From contig OY992835.1 of the NCBI GenBank assembly GCA_963921425.1, positions 5,270,001 to 5,334,000 of the forward strand: a stretch of DNA of 64,000 nucleotides. Direction: 5' to 3'. Source of the stretch: Dryas octopetala (lineage: Eukaryota; Streptophyta; Magnoliopsida; Rosales; Rosaceae). Shown in pieces: positions 20,735 to 32,993 of the stretch. A program made the position numbers and the translations under genes. The stretch's first letter is position 1. The number at the start of each line of letters is the position of its first letter. The notes below the pieces were generated by a model that made no database searches, was not told the DNA's origin, and saw only the letters and a program-made list of their open reading frames with translations.

Positions 20735-23089
20735 TGTTGATTGTTTTCTTAGAACAAAACAAACAATTATCTCATTCTAAGTTTACTCGCAAGTGCACGA
20801 ATCGCATCAGTAGCAAAGCGTACAAGCACGAGGTCGATCCCACAGGGAATGGTTAATACACAACAAATCAATTCAATTAATCGATAGAAGAACTAAATGG
20901 GGGGTTTTGGAAGATGGAAACACACGCACACATCACCACACGCACACACCCTTTATTCTATCTTGCAATGTTAAGTTTTCGGTTTCAAATCAAATAAGCA
21001 TGCAATAACCATCCAAGGCTAATGACAGTTAATTTGAACACAACATATTAAAGTTTGACTGCTAAAAAGGTTTGGCTAGTTACTTTCTCGCAATTGTTCT
21101 CCTAATGCATAAACTAAGAGCTTCTTGGGCCTTCCTTAGCCAGTTAACCTACATGTTCCCTAGTTCAAGCTAAGGCAGCTGTTACCCATGCAAGAGTCAT
21201 TAAGTTTTATGAGAACGTCAAAATGCACAACATATAAGCTTTGACTATTTCCTTATAGAGGTCGCCCAACCCCACTACCAAGAATAATCCCTTATTTCCT
21301 TGTTACTTGTGGTTTAGTGTCTTTGACTATTTCACAGCTAAACCTAACAAATAAACTAGATGCAGATACCCTAAGGTGGCCAGTCAATGGATGCAAACAA
21401 CTAGTGACGGGTTCTAATAGATAGTGGAAATTTAATACATGCAAACATCAAACTAACAGACCAAGAGACGGATAAACGATTTGTTAGAACATGCAAATCC
21501 ATTAATCGACCTACAACTAACATGCAAGATAGAATAACTAACCTACATATTTAAATTAAATAAATAAAAACAGAAACAATAAACAAAATCTCAATTCATG
21601 CTTGCAAAAGAAATCAGAAACGCAAAGTAAACAAAATTAAATGCATGCACGAATTGAAATCAGCAACATAAATTAATTGAAATCAAAAGGCAAACTAAAT
21701 AAATTCAGAAACTCAATTAAAAATATTCAGAGGCACAATCCAACAATAAAATAGAAAACTAGAACGAAAATCAAAAGAAGCGAGGGGAAGGGGCTGCGGC
21801 AAGACAAGGAAGAGAAGACACCTTGCACAAGCAATTGGCTCACGGCTATGGTGAGCTAGGGCTTGCGGCTTAGGGGTGTCCTTCCTTGCAGCCACGCCAC
21901 TCCTCTCTCTGTCTCTACCTTCGGCTAGCCCTCCCAAGAACAAAACTAAAATCTGAAAATAAAAACCTAGAACAGAAAATTAAACTAGAGGCTAAAGGAA
22001 TTTCGGCTGGAGTGTAGGAGGTGAGGAAGTGATCCCTAGGGTTCTGAATGAAGGGGATATATATAGAGGTGCAATCCTTGAGAGGCAAGGAAGAGAAAAC
22101 TTGCGGCTGCTAGGGTTTCTTCTCCTTGTTGCTTGCGGCATCAGCTAGGGTTAGGGCTTGTGGGCTTGCGGCAAGGCTTGGTCCTCTTGGGCTTAAGTGG
22201 TGCATGCAAGTCAGCTAGGCCTCCCTCCTTGCGCATGGGCTGCTGGGGTTTGGACCTTGATGGTGCATTGGGCTCACATGTGTTGGGCTGAAGTGGCTTG
22301 CACAAGATGGGCTAGGGTTTCACTCCATGGGCTTCCACATTGGGCTTGCATCTTGGGCTTGCGCATGGGCTGCTTTGGCTGCTAGGGTTTGCATGGCATG
22401 CATGCGCATGCATGGGCTGCCATCTTCCTCCTTGTGCATGGTCTTTGGGCTGCTAGGGTTTGGGCTCATGCATGTGCATTTATGGCCCATCTTGGTTCGG
22501 CATCCCTAGGGCCCATGGGCCCTCCACTTTTGACTTCCCATTTTGCCCCTCATTTCCATTTGAATTCAAATTCATTTCTTCCCTCCATTCATTTCCATGG
22601 ATGTCCACCACCTTCTGAAAGCTTCTGGAACCTTGACTTTGACCAACATTTCCTGGTGCAACTAGGATTCCTTGAAAATGAGAGATTCCTTATCCATTTC
22701 GACTTCTCGTAATGACCATATTGCCCCTGGGGTGTCCTAGTGTCATTAGGACTCCTTTCCCTAGTTGGGTTAGGTTTCCTAGTTCAATCAGGATTTCCTG
22801 TTCGAATCAGGAGTTCACATTTCTGGCTCTGCAATGATGGTTCTGAACTTGATGTTTCCTAGTGTGACTAGGAATCCTCATTCGACTAGGATTTCTGCAC
22901 TTTTCCTGGTTTGACCAGGATTTGACTCGTTTTCCTGGTTTGACCATGAAATGTCCTAAAATGGCTCCATTTGCTTCTTTTTCTCATTTCTGCTTCATTT
23001 GACCTGAAAATAGTTTATTTCTGCTTCATTTCTAACACTCTAGGTTAAGGAATTAGTATCATAAAGTGATGCAAAATGCACACTCATCA
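20735..23089 (-). repeat. 5' LTR of N3
   Basis: 2355 bp, TGTTGATTG to CTCATCA on the plus strand. It is the partner of 15103-17472. The TATA-like CTCTATATATATC lies at 22056-22068 on the minus strand. Confidence 0.92.
22056..22068 (-). promoter_or_regulatory. TATA box in N3 5' LTR
   Basis: Minus strand CTCTATATATATC, placed as in the other N LTRs, and probably drives the N3 transcript. Confidence 0.55.
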
Positions 23090-23094
23090 CATGG
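23090..23094. repeat. Target-site duplication of N3 (CATGG), right copy
   Basis: Partner of 15098-15102. Confidence 0.95.
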
Positions 23095-23970
23095 GTCCCT
23101 TTCCCTCTTCCAAGGGTTATTTGTATATCTTGCTTGCGGTTGATTATGTGTCGAAATGGGTGGAAGCAATTCCATCTAAGGCTAATGATTCTAGAGTTGT
23201 CCTTTGATTTCTTAAGGATGATATTTTTGCAAGATTTGGCACTCCTAGGGCTAAGTGCTGGAGGATCTCACTTCAACAACAGGATATTTGTAGCCTTGCT
23301 GAGCAAATATGGTATCAAGCATAAGGTTTCTACACCTTATCACCGCCATACGAGTGGACAAGCAGAGATCTGTATTAGGGAAATTAAGCAAATTTTGGAG
23401 AAGACTGTGAGCCCCTCCCTGAAAGATTGGTCAGATCGCCTCTTAGATGCTCTATGGGCTTATCGTACAGCGTATAAGACCCCCATTGGTATGTCCCCAT
23501 ACAGGTTGGTTTTTGGTAAGCCATGTCATTTACCTGTCGAATTAGAGCATAAAGCATATTGGGCTATTAAACATTTCAATTTTAAGATGAATGAGGCAGG
23601 TGAGTATAGGAAACTACAATTGAGTGAGTTGGAGGAACTTAGGAATGAGGCTTATGAGAGTTCTAGGATTTACAAAGACAAGACTAAGGCCTACCATGAC
23701 AAGGCCATTTTGAGGAAACATTTCGAAATGGGTCAGAAAGTCTTGCTTTACAATTCTCACCTCAGACTCTTTCCAGGTAAACTTCGTTCTCGATGATATG
23801 GTCCATTTACTGTTATTAATGTTTACCCTCATGGTGCAGTGGAGGTCTGCAATACAAAGACAAAGAATACATTCAAGGTGAATGGCCATCGGCTTAAGCA
23901 TTACTTGGAGCCTAATATGGAGCATTCGGAGGAGAACATGCTCTTGGAGGATCCTGTTCCATTAGCATGA
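23095..23970 (+). pseudogene. A3 pol: integrase catalytic core and GPY-type C-terminus
   Basis: It continues the integrase broken by N3: [10 protein letters not shown], then [48 protein letters not shown], and the C-terminal part [17 protein letters not shown]. Lesions are clear: a TGA after VVL (near 23202), a small deletion near 23250 that removes the ISD segment with the second catalytic Asp and shifts frame, and a TGA at 23796 where A1 has Trp before the GPY motif. The terminal stop is at 23968-23970. The protein is dead as an integrase. Confidence 0.88.
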
Positions 23971-24740
23971 TGTACTACCAATTCTGGCTAAAGACTCTAA
24001 ACTTAGCGCTGATTGGGAGGCACCCCAACATTTTGAGAGAAGAAACATTGCCCTATGGCTGTTTGCATGGATATTAGGGAGTTCTTAACCTTTTGCTTTC
24101 CTTTAGTTTTTTTTGTTGGTTGTTGTGTGTTTCTAGGTTATTAGAGTATTTGTCTTCCAAGCTTGAATGATTCATGGCAAGCTTGAATGATTCATGGCAT
24201 GCTTAACTTGAAACATTGAGGACAATGTTTCATTTAAGTTTGGCAGAAGAGTTTTAGGTTTAGGTTTTGAAACCTTTCGTTCAAATTTTTGAAAAATACC
24301 AAAAATATTTTTGTTTTTATGTCTTTTAGGTTCCTTTCCACCACTATGATGAATTACAAATGCTTTGATCTTGCATACCTTGGTTGAATTGATGAAACTA
24401 GTTCTTTTGATTGTTCTTTTAACATGTAACTCATTTTGAGCATATTTGAACTATCTTTGTGTGGATTACAATGTTGGCATAGTTTAGATTGAAAGTGATT
24501 GCATGACTTGTATGATCTAGGCTTCTACAAAAACTTATATACCCCTAGTGAGATTCGAACCTTAATGCTTTTATTTTGAGGGTTATATGCTAATATTCCA
24601 TGCGTTCATTGAATATCTAGAGTTTGCATGATCTCATTGTTTTTCACTGATCAAATGCTTGAAATGTGCATAATTTAGAGTCTTAGTTTAGTTTTTGTTT
24701 TGTTTTGCTAGGGACTAGCAAATGATAAGTTTGGGGGAAT
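23971..24740 (+). other. A3 non-coding tract and polypurine tract
   Basis: The post-pol stem-loop (AGCGCT, TTGGG-AGGCAC-CCCAA) is at 24005-24028. A 20-bp tandem duplication (AAGCTTGAATGATTCATGGC twice) lies at about 24159-24198. The hairpin AAACATTG/CAATGTTT is at 24211-24230, but the following polypurine-like run is degraded (AAGTTTGGCAG). The terminal polypurine tract AAGTTTGGGGGAAT (24727-24740) abuts the LTR. No further gene is seen. Confidence 0.7.
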
Positions 24741-26250
24741 TGTTGGGTCCTTAAATGTTTGCATTTTAGGCCCTCTATCTTCATGTATTTAGTACTTCGT
24801 CCCTATATTTTGTGTTATTTATTTGTGCTTCTCTCTTTTGTAGGTGGAAAGCCCATAGGTAACAAATAGATGCAAATCAGCCCATTTTGAGCTTAAATGA
24901 GTATTTGTTGTTTAAAGAGAAGCCCAAGACCAAGAGAGGGTCCGAGAGCATGAAAGAAGTAAAAGCCCAGCCCAAACCATAAGAGAAGTGGCGTGTGTGC
25001 TAAGTGAAAGGCTGGCCGCACCTTGCAAAGAATTTCCTTCCTAATTTGGCTCTAAAAATCACATTTTTAATTACCTTATTTATCTCCTTTTAATTTATGA
25101 TTTATTGGAGGCTTATTAGGGGAGGAAATCAGCTACATGCAAGTCTATAGGGATCAGCTACAGTTACCTATTTAAACCAAACTCTTGCTGAGTTCTAGGG
25201 TTCCCAGACTTGGAGAAAAAAATCAGAAAAAGAGAGAGAGGGGCTGCAGCTTGGAGGCGTGAGCTCTCCTACGGTTTTGGCTTTTTCTTCTTCTCTTTTC
25301 TTGCAATTTGGAGATGATAAACATGATTTCTTTGATGTTCTTGTTTTCTAGCATGAACTAATCACATTTTCTAGGGCCTAGGGTTCAGCCCTAGGCCGAC
25401 TATTCAGTGGATTGGTGATGTAGTTGCTGTTTGTTTAATTCCATGGATTTGATGATTTTGATTTCACTTTTATGATTGTTCTCTATGTTTTTATAATCCT
25501 TGATTGATCACCTAGGGTTATTGCATCTAGAATTTAATCAATTTAGGGTGAGGACAACCAATCAGCCCCTAATACAAGTGATAAACAACTTAGGATTTAG
25601 TAATTGGCTGAATTCTAATTGTGTGAAATCAATACTAAAGCACCTAAGGTAGACGCCATGCCTTAGGGTTTTATTTGCATTCATAATCTCATTTGTGTGT
25701 TAATGGACCTTGCTTCATTCTTAGGTAGATGCCATGCCTAGGTTGCGTTTAGGGTACCAAACTAGGGTAGACGCCATGCACTAGTTTGTACATTTGAGGA
25801 ATCATGCATTTCATGCTATGCCATAGGTGAATATGCGAATGCATTCATCAATAGGAATTAAAGATTTCAGAAATTGCACCATGACATTGAATAGGAGGTC
25901 TAGTGGTAAAGTCCTAGAGTCCTAGTATCATATTCCATCTATTTTCACAAGATAACTTGTTGTTTTCATACTCTCTGTTAGTTGCGCATCTTAGTCTTTA
26001 AAGTAGGTTTAATTTGCCGTTTTCAAGTCATACAAACCCCCTCCAACTCATGTGTGCGTGTGTGTGTTTCATTTCAGTAAGTAGCTGCCCTAGGCGTGAC
26101 AACTTGGGCAGCCACTTGTGTCTTATTTTCTTATTTCTTTAGCATTAGGATTATCATTTAAAGATCATCAATAGTCCTCGTGGGATCGACCTTGCTTGCC
26201 ATCTATATTATATAGATTCGTGCATTGCGAGTATTAAAATATAACGAACA
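24741..26250 (+). repeat. 3' LTR of A3
   Basis: 1510 bp from TGTTGGGTCC to AACGAACA. It contains a conserved U5-like segment (GTGGGATCGACCTTGC, then ATTCGTGCATTGCGAG) recognisable in all families here. A weak TATA candidate, TATTTAAA, is at 25169-25176. Three copies of a short repeat with core TAGAYGCCATG occur at about 25647-25780. The right boundary rests on the TG...CA rule and the homology switch at 26251; the other LTR is not visible. Confidence 0.7.
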
Positions 26251-27297
26251 AGACCATGTGCCGCAGCCCTAGCTCACTTTGCCTTGAAGCCTCCTTGCTG
26301 CTATGTTTCTCCTCTTCTTCTCTCTTGTGCTGCTGCCACCCTCTAACGATGTTCTTTGTTTTTCTTTTGGAATTCTAGTTTTTAATTGTTTTGTTTAGTT
26401 AGTTTGCTTTTCAACATGGATTGAGATTTTATTTATATATTTCAGTTTTGTTTCTCTATTTTTCTTATGCCTTAGTTTATTCTATCTTGCATGCTAAGTT
26501 TTAGGTTGATTTTCAGATATGCCATGCTTTAACAAATCATTTATCCGTCTCTTGATGAATTAATTTGAAGTTTGCATGTATCAAATTCCCATTATCTATT
26601 TGAATCCGTTCAATAGTTGTATGCACTCTTTGACTGATCACCTTAGGGTAATTTCATCTAGTTTATTTGTTAGATTTATATGTGAAATACTCAAAGACAC
26701 TAAATCACAAGTAACAAGGGAATAAGAGATTATTCTTGGTAATGGTTTCGTAGGACCTCTACAAGGAAATAGTCAAAGCTTGTATATTGTGCGTGTTTGA
26801 CGTTCTCATAGATCTTAATGACTCTTGCATGGGTAATAGCTGCCTTAGCTTAGTACTAGGGAACATGAAAGTTAACTGATTAGGGGAGGCCTAAGAAGCT
26901 CTTAATCTGTACCTTAGGAGAACAATTGCGAGAAAGTAACTAGCCAAACCTTTTTAGCAGTCAAACTTTGATATGTTGTGTTTAAATTGATTTTTCATTC
27001 GCCTTGGATGGTTAGAGTATGCCTATTTGGATTGATAACTGAAAGCTTAGCAGTGCAAGATAGTTTAATGTGTGTGTGCGTGTGGTGATGTGTGCGTGTG
27101 TTATTCATCTCCCAAACCCCCCCCCCCCCCCCATTTAGTTATTCTAATTGATTAATTGAATTGATTTGTTGTTTATTAACCATTCCCTGTGGGATTGACC
27201 TTGTGTTTGTACGCTTTGCTACTAATGCGATTCGTGCACTTGTGAGTAAACTTAGAATAGAATATGCTTTTATTTTGTTCTAAGAAAACAATCAACA
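26251..27297 (+). repeat. 5' LTR of D1, left end displaced by A3
   Basis: It ends AATCAACA before the PBS. The U5 segment ATTCCCTGTGGGATTGACC and ATTCGTGCACTTGTGAG are present, as is a GT-rich microsatellite (about 27070-27100) and a run of 16 C at 27117-27132. The U3 part is not in the window on this side. Confidence 0.75.
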
Positions 27298-27303
27298 AGT
27301 TTT

Positions 27304-27321
27304 TGGCGCCGTTGCTGGAGA
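27304..27321 (+). promoter_or_regulatory. Primer-binding site of D1, two mismatches
   Basis: TGGCGCCGTTGCTGGAGA differs from the tRNA-Asp complement at two places, consistent with an older copy. Confidence 0.8.
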
Positions 27322-27466
27322 ATGGTGTCTAATGTCAATGAATTGATTTGGTTAATCATTAGAATTATGATATATTAGTTAGATTTGTTTTTGGTTAGTA
27401 TTTAGTTCAAATAAATGCCATGACTTTACAAGCATATTCTCTACTGATTTGGTGTTTGCTCTTGTA

Positions 27467-27514
27467 GATGCTGAGAGCAACAATGGGAGAAAGAGGAAGA
27501 GGAGACGCAAGTAG
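27467..27514 (+). pseudogene. Remnant of gag-protease C-terminus (D1)
   Basis: Sixteen codons read DAESNNGRKRKRRRK and stop, matching N2's final NAESSNGKRKRKGRK. The leader is joined directly to them at CTCTTGTAG, so everything from the gag start to here was deleted. The minus-strand element N4 has the same junction (about 37250). Confidence 0.85.
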
Positions 27515-27550
27515 AGGAATGGCAATGTCAGGCTGAAAGACAGTAAACCA

Positions 27551-27576
27551 AGCGCTGATTGGGAGGCAACCCAAGC
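27551..27576 (+). other. Stem-loop downstream of coding remnant (D1)
   Basis: AGCGCT, then a TTGGG-AGGCAA-CCCAA stem, retained although the gene before it is gone. Confidence 0.6.
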
Positions 27577-28305
27577 TTTTTCAAGAATCCAAAAGATCAA
27601 TATAGACCAAGGAGAGCGCGCCTACACTTGGAGTGTCCAACTTGCATCCGCAAGTAAACCATTTCCCTATCCTTGCTTTATAAGTCAATTTTAATTTCAA
27701 TTGTGTGTTTTGGATATTTGTTTTCTTCCTATTGCTTGAATTTGAGCATTCATGCATTTATTTCGTATACATTTAGGGCAAAGTATCATTTAAGTTTGGG
27801 GGGAAGGCAATTGTCATTGGTTGGTTTATTTTGTTTTTTAACCTAGGGTGTCAAAACTCACATCAAAATGCAATTCTCTAAGATTTCATTCCATCCTAAT
27901 GATGGAGTTGAATCCTTAGAACCTTGTTGCAACATCATTTTTAAATAAAAACAAAGTTTTGAGTCTTCTCTTTTTAATTGTGGTTTTAGAGTCCCCAACA
28001 AGTTGATTGCTTGTTTATAGTCATTGAGAAGCATGTTAAGCATTGTGTTTATGATATGTGTTCTTCTTTTTCTAATATTGTTCCATAACCTATTTTATGA
28101 TTCTATGTGATTTGGTCTTGTTTTCATAAACTTGAGTTGTGAGTTGCATGATTTAGTGATTCATATGCATTTTAGAGTAGACTTATGGTAAGTGAGCTTT
28201 TGAGCATTGTCCTTCATTTGTCGAGTATTATACACCACTCTATTCCTTTCTTGTCGTTTAAGTCGTTGTGTGATCTCATTATTTATTGTTTTGATAAAAT
28301 GTTTG
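27577..28305 (+). other. D1 non-coding tract, left of S1
   Basis: Homologous to the non-coding tracts of N and A elements. The hairpin near 27767-27786 is degraded (ATACATTT/CAAAGTAT) but the run AAGTTTGGGGGG follows it. No gene. Confidence 0.7.
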
Positions 28306-30312
28306 TGTTGACTGCTTATTTTACACTATTTTATGATACTAACTCCCTAACGTAGAGTGTGAGAACTTAGTATTTTGTATTTTGTCAGTTTGTTTTTGTT
28401 CTTACAGGATAAAATGAGCAAAGAAGAGAAAAGGAGCCAAAAGAGCCATTTTTAGACATTTCCTAGTCAAACTAGGAAAAGTGGAGAAATCCTAGTCACA
28501 CCAGGAAAAGCTGAATCTCAGTCAAACTAGGATTCCTAGTGTCACATGGAAAGATCAAGCTTGAATAAGAAGAAATCATGAAAATCCGAAGCCAGAAATG
28601 AGAAATCTTAATTGGAGCAGGAAATCCTATTTGAACTAGGAAAGCTAATCCGGATATGAAATGGTGTCCTAATGAAGATAGGAATCATGAGGGGCATAAT
28701 GGTAATTGTGAAATCCAAGTGAAGCTAGAAATCCTATGTTTATAAGGATTCCTAGGTGGACAAGGATAAGTGGTCAAAAGTCAAAGTCAACAAGTCAAAG
28801 GTTCTAGAAGCTTCTGGAAGACATTGGGCCAAAGCATAATGGAGAGGATCAATTTTCGGCCAATCCATTGGGCTTGGGCTGGGCGCAATACTCTAAGAAG
28901 GGTGTGGCATGGGCTTAAGTGAATGGCTAGTGGCTGGCGCATGGAGCTGATGGGTTATGCATATTGGACTTAAGTGAGTGTGGCCTTCGTCCATTAGGTT
29001 AAGTTACAGCAATCCGACATTGAAGAGAAATAGAAATTGCAGCCCCCCTACACTCTATAAATACATCTTTATAGCACAAAGAGAGGGTCCCTTGTGGTAA
29101 AATTTCAGAAACCCTAGCCTAGCCACTCTCCTTGTAGCTCTATCTCTCTCTCTTTCCTCTTTTCTTTTTCTCACGCAACCCTAGTCTCTCTTTCTCTTTT
29201 CAAGCCGCAGCCACCTTTCTTCCTTTTTTCTTATTTTTGTACTAAACCCTAGGAGGAGAAGAAAGTCTTGCTGCAGCCACCACCACCTAGTCACGCCACC
29301 ACCTTGTTGCCACCTTGCCGAGCAACCTAGCAGCCTTGCCATGGAGCCCAAGGCCATCACACCGTCCAAGGGTGGAGCCATCTCCATCCCATTGCCGTGG
29401 CTTCATCTCTCTTCTCTTCCTCTTTATTTTCCTAGTTAATTATGTTATATTTGTTTATGGATTCGATTATGTGTAGCTAAATATTTGGCTAGGGCTAGGA
29501 TGAAGCCCTAGTGATGCTATTTACTTTTACTATGGATTATTAAGTTTTCAGTTGTTTACATGTTGACAAATCTTGGATCTCTGTTTAAATTGACTCTATT
29601 TGCTTCGCATCTTTGACTGATCACCTTAGGTTGCATGCATCTAGATTTATGTTGTGGAATTAAATAAGCTCAAAAGGATGATAGTTTCAGTAGGCAACAA
29701 GTGAATATCCTAAGATAATATTCATGAGAAAAAGGATTATAGATGTTCATAGGTTACAATTCGGATGGGTCTATGCTCTATATGTTTGTTGACTCTTGCA
29801 TGGGTAACATCTGCCTTATCTTAGTACTAGGGAACATGTAAGTTAACTGGCTAAGGGAGGCCTAAGAAGCTCTTAGTTATGCACAGTAAGGAGAGTAATT
29901 GCTAAAAGTAACTAGCTAAACCTTTTAGTAGATGAACTTTGTTGACATGTTTGCATATTGATTGTTAGTATCCATAGTAAGGTGAATGCTATGCTAGTGG
30001 TGGATTCTGACCCTTAGTGTTTCTTTATCATTGTTCTTATCTAAATTAATTAAGTTTGTTATTTTTAAGTTTTGTTCCTTTATTTGTTAGTTTAGTCTCA
30101 TCTCATAAATCAATCAAAACCCCAATTTGTGTGTGTGAGTTAGAGTAGATTTAATTGAATTTAATTGAGTTAGCAATCACAACATTAATACAATTCCTTG
30201 AGAGATCAACCTCGTATTTACAAGGTTTGCTACTACGCGATTCGTGCACTTGTGAGTTAACCTAGAGTTTGGGTAAAAGGTTAATTAATTTGCTCTAGGA
30301 AAACATACAACA
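28306..30312 (+). mobile_element. S1, solo LTR of the A family
   Basis: 2007 bp from TGTTGACTGC to CATACAACA, matching A1's LTR ends. It is flanked by GTTTG (28301-28305) and GCTTG (30313-30317). The undisturbed sequence in A1 (AAATGCTTGAAATG) shows GCTTG is the original and the left copy has one change. No internal region follows, so it is a solo LTR left by LTR-LTR recombination. A TATA box, CTCTATAAATAC, lies at 29053-29064. Confidence 0.9.
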
Positions 30313-30399
30313 GCTTGAAATACACATGATTTGAATCAATGAACTAGAACTTCTCTCTTATTCTAGGCAAAGCATGTTTATAATTACATGGAACCTAGG

Positions 30400-32244
30400 T
30401 GTTGAATGTTTTCTTAGAACAAAATAAACATCTATTTCATTCCAAGTATACTCACAAGTGCACGAATCGCATCAGTAGCAAAGCGTACAAGCACGAGGTC
30501 GATCCCACAGGGAATGGTTAATAAACAACAAATCAATTCAAATAATCACTAGATTAACTAAATGGAGGGTTTTGAGAGAAGGAAACACACGCACATATCA
30601 CCACACGCACACACCCTTTATTCTATCTTGTAATGTTAAGTTTTCAGTTTCAAATCAGATAAGCATGCAATAACCATCCAAGGCTAATGACAGTTAATTT
30701 GAACACAATGTATTAAAGTTTGACTGCTAAAAAGGTTTGGCTAGTTACTTTCTCGCAATTATTCTCCTAATGCATAAACTAAGAGCTTCTTGGGCCTTCC
30801 TTAGCCAGTTAACTTACATGTTCCCTAGTTTAAACTAAGGCAGCTGTTACCCATGTAAGAGTCATTAAGATTCGTGAGAACGTCAAACATGCACAACATA
30901 TAAGCTTTGATTAGTTCCTTATAGAGGTCGCCCAACCCCATTACCAAGAATAATCCCTTATTCCCTTGTTACTTGTGGTTTAGTGTCTTTGACTATTTCA
31001 CAGCTAAACCTAACAATTAAACTAGATGCAATTACCCTAAGGTGGCCAGTCAAAGGATGCAAACAACTAGTGACGGGTTCAAATAGATAATGGAAATTTA
31101 ATACATGCAAACATCAAACTAACAGACCAAGAGACGGATAAACGATTTGTTAGAACATGCAAATCCATTAATCGACCTACGACTAACTTGCAAGATAGAA
31201 TAAATAACTACATAATTAAATTAAATTAAATAAAACAGCAACAAATAATAAAATCCCAATTCATGCTAATAATAAAATCAGAATCACAAACTAAATAAAT
31301 TCAGAAACATAAATCAACATGAAATCAGAATTCTAGAAGGAAAAAGAAAACAAAATCAGAGATTCAAGCACAAGGGTGGCTGCGGCAAGGGGAGAGGAAG
31401 AAGGAGGCACCTAGCAAGCAGGAGGAACTCACGGCAAGGTGACCTAGGGCTTACGGCAAGGGCTGGTTCCTTCTCTCTCTCACTTGTCACGCCACCTTCT
31501 CTCTCTAACTCACTGAATTCGGCTCTCTCTCTCACTCTAACTTTCTGAAAAATAAAACCTAAAACTAAAAATAAAACAAGGAGGCAAGAGGTGCTAGGGT
31601 TCTGAAGTGATGAGGTATATATAGAGGTGCAATCCTTGAGAGGCAAGGAGAAGACTTGCGGCAGCAGCTAGGGTTTGGCGCCTTGGGCTTGCGGCAAAGG
31701 CTTGGCCCTTTTGGGCTTCAGTGACACACGCAAGTCAGCTAGGGCTTCCTCTTCATGCGCATGGGTTGCTGGTCTTGGGCTATGGACTTGACGCATTGGG
31801 CTTGCACAATGTGGGCTAGGGTTTCACTCCATGGGCTATCACCTTGAGGCTTGCACATTGGGCTTGCATGTTGGGCTGAAGTGGCTTGCATGGCATGCAT
31901 GCGCATGCATGGGCTACCACCTTGGACCTTGCGCATAGGGCTTGGGCTGCTAGGGTTTGGCGCATGCATGCATGCATGGCCCATCTTGACTTCGGCATCC
32001 CATAGGCCCATGGCCCATTTGTCTTGTTGACTTCTCCTCTTTGACCCTTGACCATTGACTTTGACTTCCCATTTTGCCCCTCATTTCCATTTGAATTCAA
32101 ATTCATTTCTTCCCTCTATTCATTTCCATGGATGTCCACCACCTTCTAGAAGCTTCTGGAACCTTGACTTTGTAGAGTTGACTTTGACCAACATTTCCTA
32201 GTGCAACTAGGATTTCTTTAAAATGAAGGATTCCTTATCCATTT
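30400..32244 (-). repeat. 3' LTR of N5, larger part
   Basis: It continues at 41306 after solo LTR P; the joined length is about 2250 bp. A TATA-like CTATATATACC lies near 31614-31624 on the minus strand. Confidence 0.88.
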
Positions 32245-32988
32245 TGATGAGTGTTCCTTTTACATTATTTTATGATACTAACTCCCTAACCTAGAGTGTT
32301 AGAACTCGATACTTTGGTGTCTGTTATCTTGTTTTTGTGTTTTTAGGTCTAATGAAGCAAAAATAGGAAATAGGAGCAAATGGAGCCGTTTTGGAACATT
32401 TCCTGGTCAAATTAGGAAACGAGCAGAAATCGTAGTGAAATGAGGATTCCTAATCACAAGAGGAAACATCAAGCCCAGAACCATCATTGTCAAGCCAGAA
32501 ATGAGAAATCCTAATTGGAGCAGGAATTCCTGGTTGAACTAGGAAACCTAATCCTACTAGGAAAATGAGTCCTGATGAGACTAGGAGTCACTAGGGGCAA
32601 TATGGTCATTATGAGAAGTTGAAATGGACAAGGAATCCTACATCTACAAGGAATCCTAGTGGGACTAGGAAAGGTTGGTCAAAGTCAACTCTATCAAGTC
32701 AAGGTTCCAGAAGCTTCTAGAAGGTGGTGGACATCCATGGAAATGAGGGACGAAATGGGAAGTCAAAGTCAATGGTCAAGGGTCAACTATGACATGTCAT
32801 CAAGTCAAATGGGCCATAGGCCTATGTGGAAGTCAATGGCAAGGTGGCAACCCATGCTTGCATGCGCATCCCATGCAAGCCTATGCGCCTAAACCTAGCA
32901 GCCCAAGTCCATCACGCCATGCAAGGTGGCAGCCCAAGCACTGAAACCATAGGGCCTATGTGCAACCCATTCAGCCTAAGTCATGCAG

Positions 32989-32993
32989 CCATG
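32989..32993. repeat. Target-site duplication of N4 (CCATG), left copy
   Basis: The right copy is at 39639-39643. Confidence 0.95.

Larger units (their letters stand above)
15103..23089 (-). mobile_element. N3, complete non-autonomous gag-protease element
   Basis: This 7987-bp element has both LTRs, PBS, PPT and a 5-bp target duplication CATGG. It is inserted in A3 integrase. Its only coding frame is a shortened gag-protease. There is no RT, RNase H or integrase. The two LTRs are very similar but differ at scattered sites and by a local rearrangement near 23010-23034, where about 40 bp of normal sequence is replaced by a short duplication of TTTATTTCTGCTTCATTT. Confidence 0.93.
14626..26250 (+). 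mobile_element. A3, decayed Athila-like element, interrupted by N3
   Basis: The visible parts are the RNase H/integrase junction and integrase N-part (14628-15102), the integrase core and C-part (23095-23970), the non-coding tract and the 3' LTR (24741-26250). The 5' half is hidden behind T1 and the N1-N2 pair. The pol sequence resembles A1 but is clearly another family, and its LTR starts TGTTGGGTCC. Its right end lies inside D1's 5' LTR, since 26251 onward (AGACCATGTGCCGCAGCC) matches an LTR interior also seen at 40253. Confidence 0.8.
26251..30399 (+). mobile_element. D1, non-autonomous element with gag-pro deleted, truncated in view
   Basis: It consists of the 5' LTR remainder (26251-27297), PBS, about 145 bp of leader, the last 16 codons of gag-protease, the post-coding stem-loop and the non-coding tract. 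S1 is inserted in it at 28306 and N5 at 30400; the rest is off the window. Nearly all coding sequence is absent, exactly as in N4 on the other strand. It is the outermost element I can recognise. Confidence 0.8.
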
